64,000 bases of DNA from Liolophura sinensis (taxonomy: Eukaryota > Mollusca > Polyplacophora > Chitonida > Chitonidae): positions 12,821,385-12,885,384 of the forward strand of contig NC_088295.1 in assembly GCF_032854445.1 (NCBI RefSeq), read 5' to 3'. Of the stretch, positions 1-10,120 are shown piece after piece. A program made the translations under genes and the position numbers. The notes under the pieces are model-generated. The model searched no databases. It saw nothing but the letters and a program-made list of their open reading frames with translations, and was not told the DNA's origin. Positions within the stretch are counted from its first letter, which is position 1; each line of letters starts with the position of its first letter.

Positions 1-69
1 GTTGTTGAGGTGGAGCCGTTAACCCAGGCGACCCGTGAGCACGGATTCGGGTGGAGGTCTGGTTATCCG

Positions 70-595
70 AACAGGAGACGTATACCTTCCATCATCCTGC
101 CCGGCGTCACTATAACCGTTACCGGGTCAACGTGTGTGGGATCGAAAGTCAGTGGCAAGTGGACTTGGTGGATATGAGTGCCTTTGCGAAATACAACTTG
201 TATAGACATTATTTCTAAATACGCTTGGGTGGTGCCTTCCTCACCAAAACTGGGGCTAATCTCATCGACGCATTCAAGACCATCTTCAGAAGCGGGCCCA
301 CCCCCTTGTTCCTACAAACGGACGAGAGAAGGGAATTTCTCAGTAAGCCCTTTCTTGCATTTTTACAGGAGAATGAAGGGTTCTTCTTCCATACCTTTAA
401 CGAAACGAAAGCATCGGCGGTCGAACTGTTCAATCGCACATTTAAAAGGCGCATGTACACTTCACGGCCAACAACACACGACGTTACTTGGACGTCTGAC
501 CAGCCCTAACACGCGGGTACAATCCACCGCAGTATCCATCGAGCACCCATCACCGTCACTACCAAGAACGAAAAGGAGGAAATTGTGAAACGTAC
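70..595 (+). pseudogene. Polinton integrase remnant (DDE, retroviral-type)
   Basis: In the intact family this enzyme inserts the element into host DNA in the nucleus. The segment QWQVDLVDMSAF near 147-182 carries the first catalytic Asp region. KYAWVVP follows near 218-238 in another frame. LFLQTDERREF (near 306-340) holds the second Asp and NETKASAVELFNRT (near 399-440) the last Glu region. A tail resembling the usual integrase C-terminus follows to about 590. The frame changes at least twice and a TAA lies near 214, so no functional protein can be made. The family assignment is firm from motif order and spacing; exact limits are approximate, and the N-terminal zinc-binding part may lie to the left. 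Confidence 0.8.
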
Positions 596-1168
596 TTAAA
601 CTTTGACCCACTTTCTTCGTCACAGTCTTAGCTACGATGCCTAAGGGGTTAAACCAGTGCATGCAAGGCCTGCGAGAGAAGGAAGGTGACGAAGCCGCCA
701 TGATAAGGATTCTCTTGTACACCAGTCTTTTGCTAGGTGGGTTTGCTGGGGAACTCAGTGCCGTACTCAGCCAAGAACAGTCTGCGGTGCAAGTCCTTCA
801 AGATCGATTGAAGAGGACGAGGGTCCGGGCGTTTCAATCAGCGTTTGCCTGTACCACATCACCACCACCACCACCATCACCACGACGACAACCACCATCA
901 CCACCTTTAACAGTGAAGGACATCTCGTCACCGAAACTTACTCGCACCACGACCCAATGGACGACTCCGTTGACCACTCCCGCTGATCCCACAGTCTGCC
1001 CTACCACTTGGTCCGACGTCAGTTCACCCCGTTCCATCCCAACATTCCAATCACCCCATCGGTTCAACCACCCGAACTCAGTTCAACGACGATCCAACCC
1101 CAACCTCCCCGTTACACCAGCCACACTGACACTCACAACAATAGTCCGGTGTCTTTTCCACGTCAACC
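596..1168 (+). other. Polinton segment of unknown coding content
   Basis: This lies between integrase and ATPase. An open frame from 637 to 1209 begins with a possible start and a short hydrophobic stretch (IRILLYTSLLLGG) and then turns into Pro/Thr/Ser-rich sequence with a run of prolines from CAC/CAT-rich DNA at about 855-905. I do not recognise the product. The low-complexity part overlaps the ATPase start in another frame and may be a shadow. It may descend from one of the small unassigned Polinton proteins, but nothing seen here proves that. Confidence 0.3.
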
Positions 1169-1947
1169 ATGGACACGCGATGGGGCGACCCGTTTACCTA
1201 CCTTGTTAGCGGACCCACCGGTTGCGGAAAATCCGTCTTTGTCAAACGGGCAATCGACCACACCAAGAGGTTGATTCACCCACCCCCAAACCACGTGGTA
1301 TGATTTTACGGGTATGGCAGCGCATGTACGCCATCACGCCTTTTTGTGAAATGGGGCGCTTGGGATGCAGCGGAACACTCTTCTTCACGAGCGTGAGGAG
1401 CTGTGTCTTGTACGGCCGCAACCGTGCCTTCTAAGGCGGGGTGATGGCAACATTCCCAGCGCATTCACACAGGCAACGGATAAACGCTGGTTAGGGTCCA
1501 CGAAGGATCGAACCTTGACCTCAGGATTGCCAAGAAGGGATACACAGTCCTACGGCGTTCGACTTGGGGGAACGGGCCCTAGTGATCGTTGATGACCTGA
1601 TGGCTGAAGCGGATGAACGTGTCACGGCACTTTTTACCAAGGGGAGTCACCATCGGAATACCAGCGTGATCTACATCGTGCAGAATCTATTCAAGAAAAG
1701 CAAAGACCATCGAACTATTACTTTAAACGTACACTATTTGGTGTTGTTCAAAAACCCCTGAGATACCTCCCTGATACGACGATAGCCCAGCAAAAGGAGC
1801 AGGAGAAGACCCAGCATGTGCAAGAGGCCTTTGAAGATATATGGGTATTTGTTTTTGGATTTTAAGCAAACTACGCCGGATCATCTTTGTTTGCGGACGC
1901 ACGTTTTTCCGGACCAAATCCAGTACGCCAATCTGCCAAAGACATAA
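1169..1947 (+). pseudogene. Polinton packaging ATPase remnant (A32-like), interrupted
   Basis: The family protein is an FtsK/HerA-type ATPase thought to package DNA into capsids. An ATG at 1169 opens a frame with a perfect Walker A motif GPTGCGKS at 1211-1234. A TGA follows 45 codons after the start, where a Trp would be expected, and the same frame then continues. The Walker B region (VIVDDLM) and the conserved block TSVIYIVQNLF occur at about 1580-1700, and a C-terminal piece (PDHLCLRTHVFP) at about 1880-1920 in another frame. The left arm of a 196-bp inverted duplication (1337-1532) lies between Walker A and Walker B. Stops and shifts make it non-functional. Identity is supported by motif order. 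Confidence 0.8.
1337..1532 (+). repeat. Left arm of 196-bp inverted duplication
   Basis: The arm is nearly identical, in reverse complement, to 2048-2243, with only about two or three mismatches by eye (for example near the GAGCGTGAGGAGC stretch). Both arms are exactly 196 bp and are separated by 515 bp. The higher identity compared with the eroded genes around it suggests a recent duplication or gene conversion. Confidence 0.9.
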
Positions 1948-2047
1948 AACCTCCCCACACTCCACAGACCCAGTCAGTGTACAGGAAGATGTCAGTCATG
2001 TCCGTCCGTCTACGCCTCTTCGCCCCTTTGTAGAAACGCCTGGCCAA

Positions 2048-2243
2048 TGGCAATCCTGAGGTCAAGGTTCGATCCTTCGTGGACCCTAACCAGCGTTTAT
2101 CCGTTGCCTGTGTGAATGCGTTGGGAATGTTGCCATCACCCCGCCTTAGAAGGCACGGTTGCGGCCGTACAAGACACAGCTGCTCACGCTCGTGAAGAAG
2201 AGTGTTCCGCTGCATCCCAAGCGCCCCATTTCACAAAAAGGCG
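2048..2243 (-). repeat. Right arm of 196-bp inverted duplication
   Basis: Reverse complement of 1337-1532. The arm lies just after the ATPase C-terminal remnant. It contains GGTTCGATCC, which resembles a tRNA-type B box, but no convincing A box at normal spacing, so it is not called an RNA gene. Confidence 0.9.
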
Positions 2244-2829
2244 GGCTTATCAGTGCCTTGTTAGCCCCCATCTAGCCCTCTTGTGGCCTCTGTTCTCGGT
2301 GCATTGTCCCGTGGTCGCTAGATCGAGAAGATGGCAGATATCAACAAGACGGCTCTGCTCGAACCCAGGCTGTTATAGGGGTTGATTCGCGACATGAAAT
2401 CACCTTACCCGGTCACTTGTACCGCCAAAGCCTTAAAACCTGTGATCGGGACATGAAGGCATTTTAAAAGACAGTGCCTTATTCAAGGGAGACAAGATTC
2501 GACGATACCAACACGTCCTGTAACGCTACCTGACACTTTAAGATCAATACCAGCAACAAGAAGCTCCACCTCATCCCACGTTCCTACCATCACCACCAAC
2601 ATCGCCACCAACAACGCCGCCAGAACCCACGCGGGTAACAACACAAAAGAGCAAACCGCAAGAGGGGGAGACGACACAACCTTCCACCTTTCAAAGACGG
2701 TACCTTGGACGTCCCTGTCTGTCCCACTCTCTTCGCCCCAGGACGTCTCACATCATTCGTTCTGCTCCACGCATAAGAAGTCGCAGAAGAAGAAGAAGAA
2801 GAAGACACAGACTCCCTCTACGACCACTG
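2244..2829 (+). other. Polinton segment, low-complexity, no recognised gene
   Basis: Short open stretches only. From about 2480 one frame reads as Gln/Pro/Thr-rich and then Lys-rich (an AGAAGA run near 2785-2810). Such basic, proline-rich sequence could descend from a virion core-type protein, but composition alone is not evidence of that, and it is left unassigned. Confidence 0.3.
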
Positions 2830-3329
2830 GTGAGAGACGCATGTGTCTTTCTGGCTTACGTTCGATTCCTGCCAGAGTCATATTACCCAACACCGACCAT
2901 CTTTGCACAGGCCCTGAACATCCAATTGAGGAAGAACCCCAATGACTTTGTTAAGCCCGTGGCAGATCAGATCAACTTTGGGTCACGTATCGTCAAAAGT
3001 ATACGCTGGACTTTAAATCTCCGCAAGCTTTAGCCCACGGTTAATGGAGATTATTAGCATTCCCGATGATGGCGTCCTGAGTGGCCCAGCGAATGTGATT
3101 CTTTTTGGTTCAGACCACCTGCACAACACCATCCCCGGGCTATACGTGTATTCAGATATCACCGAACCCCGCGTGGTGAGGGATACGTTAGCCCCACTGC
3201 TTCGCCTTATCCCGCCCGTGGGTCTTACGGAGACCGCATCACAGAGACCTTCACGCACATCAAGTACATTCCCGTGCGGCAGAAGCATTTCTCCACGATC
3301 GAAATCGATATCATGGACGACACCTGCCG
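2830..3329 (+). pseudogene. Polinton capsid-like protein remnant (possibly minor capsid)
   Basis: A frame from 2830 carries the block YYPTPTIFAQALN. A second from 3044 carries GLYVYSDITEPRVV and a following LAPLLRLIP. These blocks resemble the N-terminal and middle parts of structural proteins that Polintons share with virus-like relatives. The two parts lie in different frames, with stops near 3031. Assignment to the minor rather than the major capsid protein is a guess from position ahead of the next fragment; a single ancestral protein spanning 2830-3930 is also possible. Confidence 0.45.
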
Positions 3330-3930
3330 CTCTGTTCAAAACTCCACCCCGATATACAGATGGTACGTTTGAAAGCTCTGGAGAAATCCCCAGCCAGGTA
3401 CCCGATCCATCGCGTACTGACTAGATACTTCTCCGTGGCCCAGGGGCATAGCAGCGTCAACGAACAAAACTTGTTTTGGGGGGAGTGTCCCCAAACGCCT
3501 GATTATAGGCTGTGTGTGGAACTCTGCGTTTGACTCTACAAACTCCTTTAATTTTCAACATTTCTACATTAACAGCGTCGCCTTGCACATGGGAAGGCGT
3601 CAGGTTTCGCCACTCACCCCGGACTCTGACTCGAACAATACATCCTGTCTTACATGAGCTTGTTTACTGGCATTGGAAAAGCTGGCCTCGACACCGGTAA
3701 CGGCATCATGCGTCAAGGTTACGAGGGAGGGTACACGTTGTTCTGCTTTGAGCTGACCTCTCACCAGCACGATGATAATCAGATGAATATGGTGCAAAAG
3801 AATGATGTTTCAAATGATGTTTAATCGGGCCTTCAGACTATCAGTGTGATCTGTTACGCCGAGTTTGGGAATATTATCGAGATTGACAAGAGCCGCAAGG
3901 TACTGTGTGATTTCACCAGCTAAACATAAG
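3330..3930 (+). pseudogene. Polinton capsid-like protein remnant (C-terminal region)
   Basis: Recognisable blocks occur in order: RYPIHRVLTRYF near 3390-3425, NEQNLFWGECP near 3460-3492, YMSLFTGIGKAG near 3650-3690, GGYTLFCFELT near 3727-3760, and a terminal VICYAEFGNIIEID near 3845-3890. This order is typical of an animal Polinton structural protein often annotated as F54H12.2-like. In a functional element it would form the capsid shell (probably the double jelly-roll protein, from memory of the family). A stop near 3531, another near 3822 and frame changes show decay. Confidence 0.55.
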
Positions 3931-3964
3931 ACGGAGAAGCAGAAAAACAACCATTGACAGTCGA

Positions 3965-4256
3965 CAACTGTTACAGATTCTGCCGGTATATCCTTACACA
4001 CGAGACACGATACAAGGCGTCTTCGTAATGGAACAATCTCCCTGCAGCGATGCCCCATGGTCCCGTCATGTATATTGCCAACACCGATCCTTGCGATCGG
4101 CCTGGGGAACATTGGGTGGCTTTGTACCTGGATTACGACGCTGCAACACATCATCTTTCTGGAGACTATTTTGATTACATTGGGAATGTAACGCCCGACC
4201 TGTATAGAGCTTCGATACAGCCGTGTGTGGACAATAGTGTGGAACTGTATTCTTAG
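3965..4256 (+). pseudogene. Polinton PRO cysteine protease remnant (adenain-like)
   Basis: The family protease matures capsid proteins. The block VMYIANTDPCDRPGEHWVAL at about 4066-4125 contains the His of the catalytic site (GEHW) and is followed by the Asp-containing SGDYFDYIG. An upstream piece reading GVFVMEQSP near 4018-4044 lies in a different frame, so at least one shift separates it. The C-terminal Cys region cannot be placed confidently. About 95 residues remain of a family usually near 200. The frame ends at the TAG at 4254-4256. Confidence 0.65.
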
Positions 4257-4474
4257 TACTTTTGAATCAACACCTATCATCAATGACAATGATCTGTTGG
4301 TATGTGACTGGTCGGATCTCATGTTTGGTAGTCGACCCCCGTTCTTTGTTCATTGAAATGATTTTTTTAAAATGAGATTCTATATACCTTTAAAGTTATG
4401 CTTGGTATCAAACTCCAATCTTTTGCTCATGAAAATGAGATTGTACATACCTTTAAAGACATGTCCCATCAACA

Positions 4475-4661
<187 letters not shown>

Positions 4662-4869
4662 GCATTGGGCGGACCACATGCTTTGTATCTCACCCCAGTT
4701 CGTTGATCATTGTTGTTTGAAAAAAGGGATATCACCAAGCTAACACTGTGTGTTTGTGTGTGCTGTTTTCTTTTTATTAAAATGTTGTATGCTTAGATTA
4801 GGCCAATCTCTTTCGAGGATGTGTTTTGCCCTGGAAAGGCCGTTGGAATAGGAAGCTTAAGCTGGGCTA

Positions 4870-5900
4870 AGCTGGTCTGTGTTCAGCTGGGCTTTGTTGA
4901 GCTGGGCTGGTTGGATGGCTGGTTGGGGGTCGTCTGTAGAGGTCCACTTACGTGGTTCTCACACCGTCCTCCAGAATTTTCCACTCGCCATAAAAGTAAC
5001 TGAAGGTATCTTTGTGCTGGACATACGAAAACATCTGGTGTCCTCACACACGCATGCTTCGGTTGATCCCGACTGCAATTTGCTGGTTGCGAAGGACAGA
5101 TAGGTACATGGTTTTTCCACTTGCCTTCGATTAACCCCTTTGCACGAAAATTTGTCCCCAGTGTTGTCTCCTCCATAGTAATAGTACGTCTTAGAGCACA
5201 GACCGATGATGGTATCTCCGGTCGATTCGACTTTAAAAAGACCTGGGATTCGATTGTCATAGTGGTAGTGATCTCGTCGGGATAGCCAACGATCAGGCTC
5301 GGCTTAGTAGGTCTCTCGCAGTTCCAGTTTGACAAGGGACTGCCAGTTCGGGTCTGACCACGCCATGTAGGCCAAGTCGGTGTCCATCTCGCAGTACTGC
5401 CAATCAGCTCGGTCAAAGTACTTGTCCACAAAATCGTAATAAAACTCCAGCATGCTTAGCTTGGCGTACTGGTAGACCATGCACCCGTTTTGCAAGGTAA
5501 ATTGTAGTGAATGGTTTTCTTGCTGTAGGTGACCTCGTAGGTATCCTCACCGATTTTTTTCAATATAACAGACCCATGGTGGAATGTGTAGGAAGTGGCA
5601 TCCCCACATCTCCACGGCGTCGTATCCCAAGTGTTCAAAGTAGGCCCGGTGCTCGTTAGGTTTCGTTCTGTAGATCTTCCAGGGCTAGACCTCGCTTGGT
5701 ATTGTAGCGCAGCGTCCCTGTGGCGGGGTAGTTCAGGTGACACCCGTGAAAATGCCAGTAACAGCCGTGGAACTGTAACGAGAAGACGATCAGGCGTCAT
5801 CGTCATGCTGACAGAAAAAATACTCATAGCCCAGGTATTATTACACTATGCTCCCCAGATGAACGCGCATGTGCTTTGCCACGTCGACCGCTGCTGACCC
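4870..5900 (-). pseudogene. Polinton DNA polymerase B, C-terminal remnant
   Basis: The family enzyme is a protein-primed replicative polymerase. On the minus strand the palm is recognisable: KMLEFYYDF-like LSMLEFYYDFVDKYF, followed by YCEMDTDLAYMAW, whose DTD (5376-5384) is the catalytic motif C; the usual Ser after DTD is Leu here. Upstream in the gene (higher coordinates), in shifted frames, are LRYNTKRG, EHLGYDAVEMWGC and DTYEVTYSKKTIHY. The exonuclease and most of the N-terminal domain are absent, since recognisable sequence ends near 5900. Several frame changes and stops make it non-functional. The opposite orientation to the capsid-side genes is normal in Polintons. Confidence 0.8.
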
Positions 5901-6086
5901 GTTTCGGACTTTCCAATATGAAAATGTAGGCAGCAGACCAAGTCCTCGAGTGCACCCGCACCAACGGTACACTTCACGACCTCGGGTGAATGACTTGTAG
6001 GGAGGCCGGTGCACCTGGCCGGTGTGCTACAAGACTGTACTACAACACAGACGCTTCCAGAACATCATATACCTTCTAGAACACCA

Positions 6087-6137
6087 TGACGTCATACCGC
6101 GTCCTATAACTTCATGACGTCATCATGATGACGTCAT
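6087..6137. promoter_or_regulatory. Cluster of three CRE palindromes (TGACGTCA)
   Basis: TGACGTCA occurs at 6087-6094 and twice more inside a perfect 24-bp palindrome at 6114-6137. TGACGTCA is the consensus CREB/ATF site. It sits near the right limit of the Polinton. Whether it acts as a promoter element or is part of a degenerate terminal repeat is unknown. Confidence 0.4.
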
Positions 6138-8100
6138 CGCATGCGAACGACAGCTTCACCAATCACAACGCCCCATTTACTCACACCCTCACAGCCCCTG
6201 CGGCCCCTCCGCCTCCTCCGCTTCCCCCCATTAGAGTAACCCAGGATTTATGCCCCCTCCGCACCCTCCGCCCTCCCGCCTCCACCAATAAGAATAGCCC
6301 ACAAGCGGCAAAATTCCCTAACTTTCGCGTGATACCTTGCCATACTGCCACATTCATCATGCACTTTTCTCTACAGCACATCAAACAATCAAACTAACTT
6401 GATCACCATTTTGGAGCTGTTGTTGCTGGAAATAAAGTCATGGTCTTTTGTTAACTTGATAACTTCCAACAGGGTTGAGAGAATAGCCCTGGCAATATGT
6501 TTTCTGTTCTGTTCAAATCAAGCACATTTCTGAGATATTTTGACTAGGTGCAAACTAACAGTGCAGATATTTATTGTGTATCAGCTGTTAATAATATCTA
6601 TGTTGCAAAATTATGATATCAATGACCCTCAGTTTGGATGTAAATCTGGGATTCAGTTGCACGATGTCTATGTAACCTTTACTTGTCTCAGACATTGATT
6701 TCTTTCTTTATTTGAGTATAAGTTGCTTGAGGCCATACTCAATAATTTTTCGCTTGGCGGTCAGTTTTACGCTTGGAGGATATAAGTGTCCGGTGTAAAC
6801 ATCCGGACTTTGGAAAGTTACTGTTGAACTCTTGTACATGTGACGTACACATTCTAAATGTGGTGTGGAGGATTAAAACACATCGGAGACACCTGGAAAG
6901 GTTTGACATGTCACACACAGTGTATCATAATGCTGAACGCGTTTAACAAAATTCCCGAAGTATCTGTTTCTTGACGTTTAATTGCTAAACACGATTAGTG
7001 TAAACATGTAGTCGTCGTTTATTGGCCATACAGCATTTGTAAGGGTATATCCTAGCTAAATATAAACATATCCGAGCTAAGCACTTATCTACCTAAACAT
7101 GTAAAATGGCTTCACGGAAATGTAAGTACAATATTAAGAACGACACGTAACTGCTAAAAACGTCAATATGACGAAATATGGACGTGTGTAAGCCCCTACA
7201 CGTTCTATTTGCGCATACTCGCCATAGTACTCGTGATCTTATTGAAAACAAGGCTGGTCTCCTGCTCATTTTTGAAAGAGAACATGTCAAAAAGTGTCTC
7301 AGTATTTGGCAATTGCGGTACTGGTTGTTTCTCTCCTTACTCATAAACCTGTTTGTATTTGTGCCTGCTGCATATTATGTTGTGTCGTGCATCATTATAT
7401 ACAAGCGTCGTTGTTGTGTCGAGTAGTGATGTTGTCGGTGTGTTGTAGTTGTGGGTTAGCTAGATCGATTTATAGTTCTCTCGAAACCTGGCTAAAGTCC
7501 GATAGATTTTAATTAACTAAGGGGCGGTGGAAGTAAGTCAAGATTGTCCCGACTATCTCAGCCCATACATTAAGATATATGAAGTGCTGAGCTCTTATTA
7601 TTAACGCACATATCGGTACCTAGTGGCGCAGAAATATGCAAATGTTCGGGTGAAATATGGGCGTCAAACTTTCACTAGGTAGCGAAAATTGGACCTCGAG
7701 TAATACATCTTCCGGCAATGCAGATTACTGTGGTAGGCCTACCATATTTTTCACATAGTGCCAAATAAATTTTCAAAATTTGGGGCTAAAACGATTATAC
7801 ATATCGGAAAATGATCCCGTCATCTATATTTAAAGTCCCAAAGAGTATACCTTCGCAGATAATTTACTCATTTTGACGATACTGAATCTGTGGGCCGTCA
7901 GTAGACTACACAGATGGCGCTATTTTGGGCCAACACAGATGGCGCTGTTTTGATATAACATCCTGTGTATAAATTCCGTCCAGTAACTGGTTGGTTCCAT
8001 TACAGCTGTAGTCCTACTTGTAGAAGTACTCACACTGCAATTTGGTTAATTCATTGCTCAGTTCACTAATACTTAATTATTTCGAAGATAAAAATTCAAA
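6138..8100. other. Intergenic, no gene recognised
   Basis: It starts with a C-rich pyrimidine stretch (about 6186-6295) and then becomes ordinary AT-rich DNA. A direct repeat of about 20 bp containing CAGATGGCGCT occurs at 7908-7927 and 7933-7952. The last several hundred bases are probably the 5' untranslated end of the hAT element that follows, but I could not find matching terminal inverted repeats. Confidence 0.5.
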
Positions 8101-10120
8101 ATGTCGATTCTAAACTACTTCTCTCTAAAATAACGTTCAGAAATTCGTCATAATCCGTCTCATCCGGCAGAGACTGTCGAAGAAAACCCTTCATGCGGTG
8201 ACAACGCGCCTTCGACATCTGGGTCCCAAATAACCCCTCAGCGTACTCGCACGACTCGTGTGACATCTATTCCCAATCAACCCAGATCGTTTGATTTTCC
8301 GTTCCATGAGTTTGGAAAAAAAATATCGTTAAATGAAAGTTTCAAACGGAATGCTTTGGTAAATACACTTGGTTGCATTATCAAGAAAATACCGACTTAG
8401 CTTTCTGTTTTGTATGCCAAAACGCAACTTTTTCGTCAAGGTTAGCCTTCAGCTGTAAGGCTGAGCTCACTTTCATATCTAAATGTTTCAGCAACTGGAA
8501 AGAAGCAAGGGGCGTATTTAGAGAACACGAAGCTAGCAAGTGTTATAAAGAAGCCGTTGAACGTCTCATTACCTTACCAGCAACCTCTAGAGATAATGGC
8601 GAATCCCTCACTCATGAGCATGATGAAGAAAAGGCGGAAAATAGACGCATTACATATAAAATATTTGAAAATATACGTCACTTATGTCGACAAGGTTTAC
8701 CATTCCGTGGAAGCAGTGCTACAGCAGATGAAGACGATGGGAAACTTCTCTTCTCAGCTTCTCATTTTGCGTGGAAGTTTTACTGTATAATAGTAGATGA
8801 GTTAGCTGACGTTTCCAATCATGAACAGGTCGTAGTAGTTTTTAGGTGGGTAGGACAGGATTTTATTGTCCACAAAGATTTCATTGGGGTTTACAAAGTA
8901 ATTTTGGACGTTCTTTGTAGAATGAATGTATCAATAGGAAAATGCAGAGGGCAATGTTATGATGGCGCGAGCAATATGAGTGGGAGAAAATCCGGCTTGG
9001 CTGTCAGGTTACAGGAGCTGGATGGGTGGTCATAACAGTTTGTTCACAAACTGTTATGACCACCCATTAAATCTTGCGTTCAACGACGCCATGAACGAGG
9101 TAAAAGCTACTTAAGACGCTTTGGAAGTTACACACGAAATTTGTAAATTGATTAAATACTCATCCAGGCGTGAAGCATGGTTTGATAACCTGAAAACTAA
9201 TATTCAACCTGATACACCTGAAGTTAGTGTACTTTGTCCTACACGCTCGACTGTTCGTGTAAATTCACAGGGGAGCATTCTTGATAACTATGAGGTTTTA
9301 TTTAATCTGTGAGAAGAGGCACTACAGTGTACAACAGACACTGAAGTGAAAGCCAGGATTATTGGAGTGCAGTCACAAATGAGAAAATTTGATCTTTTCT
9401 GGGGAATATCACTCTCACACCTCATTCTTAAGCACTCCGGTAATTTTAGTAACACATTACAAAGTCCAACTTTGTCAGCAGCAGTAGGTCAAGAAATTGC
9501 TTCTTTGACAGTTAAAACCTTTCACAAAATAAGGCAAAACCGAGATTTTGACGACCCCATGTTACCGTACGATACGAAGTTGACGCCGCGATAGCTCCAC
9601 AGGCAACGGTACTTTCATGTTCTTGATCGTATCATTAATGCAATTCAAGACAGGTTTGATCAGCCGGGGTTCCGACAACATACAAATCTTCAGGATCTGC
9701 TCCTGAATGCCTGCAATGACAAAGAGTACAGTCAGCGACTAGAAGCCGTGGCTGCATTCTACACATCCGATTTTGATAAAGAGAGACTAAGTACTCAGTT
9801 AGATACACTTTTAGTCAAATCTGCCGAACGGGAAGGCTCGCCTGTTAATTTAAAGTCTCTGATTTCCCTTTTTTCCTGATATGTCACACCGTGGGAGGAC
9901 CTTTTTCTCCGAGGTTTGCATTGTACTTTGTCTGACCTTTGTTATGCCAGCCACAAATGCAACAAGCGAAAGGTCTTTCTCTACGCTAAAAACATACCTG
10001 CGATCCACCATGACACAGTCTAGGTTAAATGACCTCATGGTCTTGCATGTCCATGAGGATTATACAGACAACATTGATATCAAAACTGCAGTCAATCAGT
10101 TCGTTGAACTCTCAGACTAA
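8101..10120 (+). pseudogene. Broken hAT transposase (ZMYM/TTF zinc-finger type)
   Basis: An ATG at 8101 gives MSILNYFS and stops at 8128-8130. In other frames a TTF-type zinc finger follows (HYQENTDLAFCFVCQN, about 8376-8422), then the RNase H-like catalytic core: the first Asp region YCIIVDELADVSN near 8780-8815, then CRGQCYDGASNMSG near 8945-8983. The core is interrupted by a hairpin at 9022-9067. The C-terminal hAT dimerisation domain is clear at 9940-10070 (NATSERSFSTLKTYL and LNDLMVLHVHED). Stops lie at 9034, 9310 and 9592, and frames shift. An active copy would cut and paste DNA; this one cannot. The protein type is the one commonly annotated as zinc finger MYM-type protein 1-like. Confidence 0.85.
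9022..9067. repeat. Perfect hairpin, 22-bp arms and 2-nt loop
   Basis: Arms are 9022-9043 and 9046-9067, spaced by TC. The right arm is in the reading frame expected for the transposase (CYDHPLNLAFND runs out of it). The left arm is therefore the inverted copy that overwrote native sequence and truncated the frame. Confidence 0.95.

Noticed and set aside
2041..2080. tRNA-like A and B boxes (TGGCCAATGGC and GGTTCGATCC) in the Polinton inverted duplication
   Set aside because: The spacing between them is too short for a tRNA or SINE promoter, no cloverleaf can be drawn, and the other arm lacks an A box at its flank.
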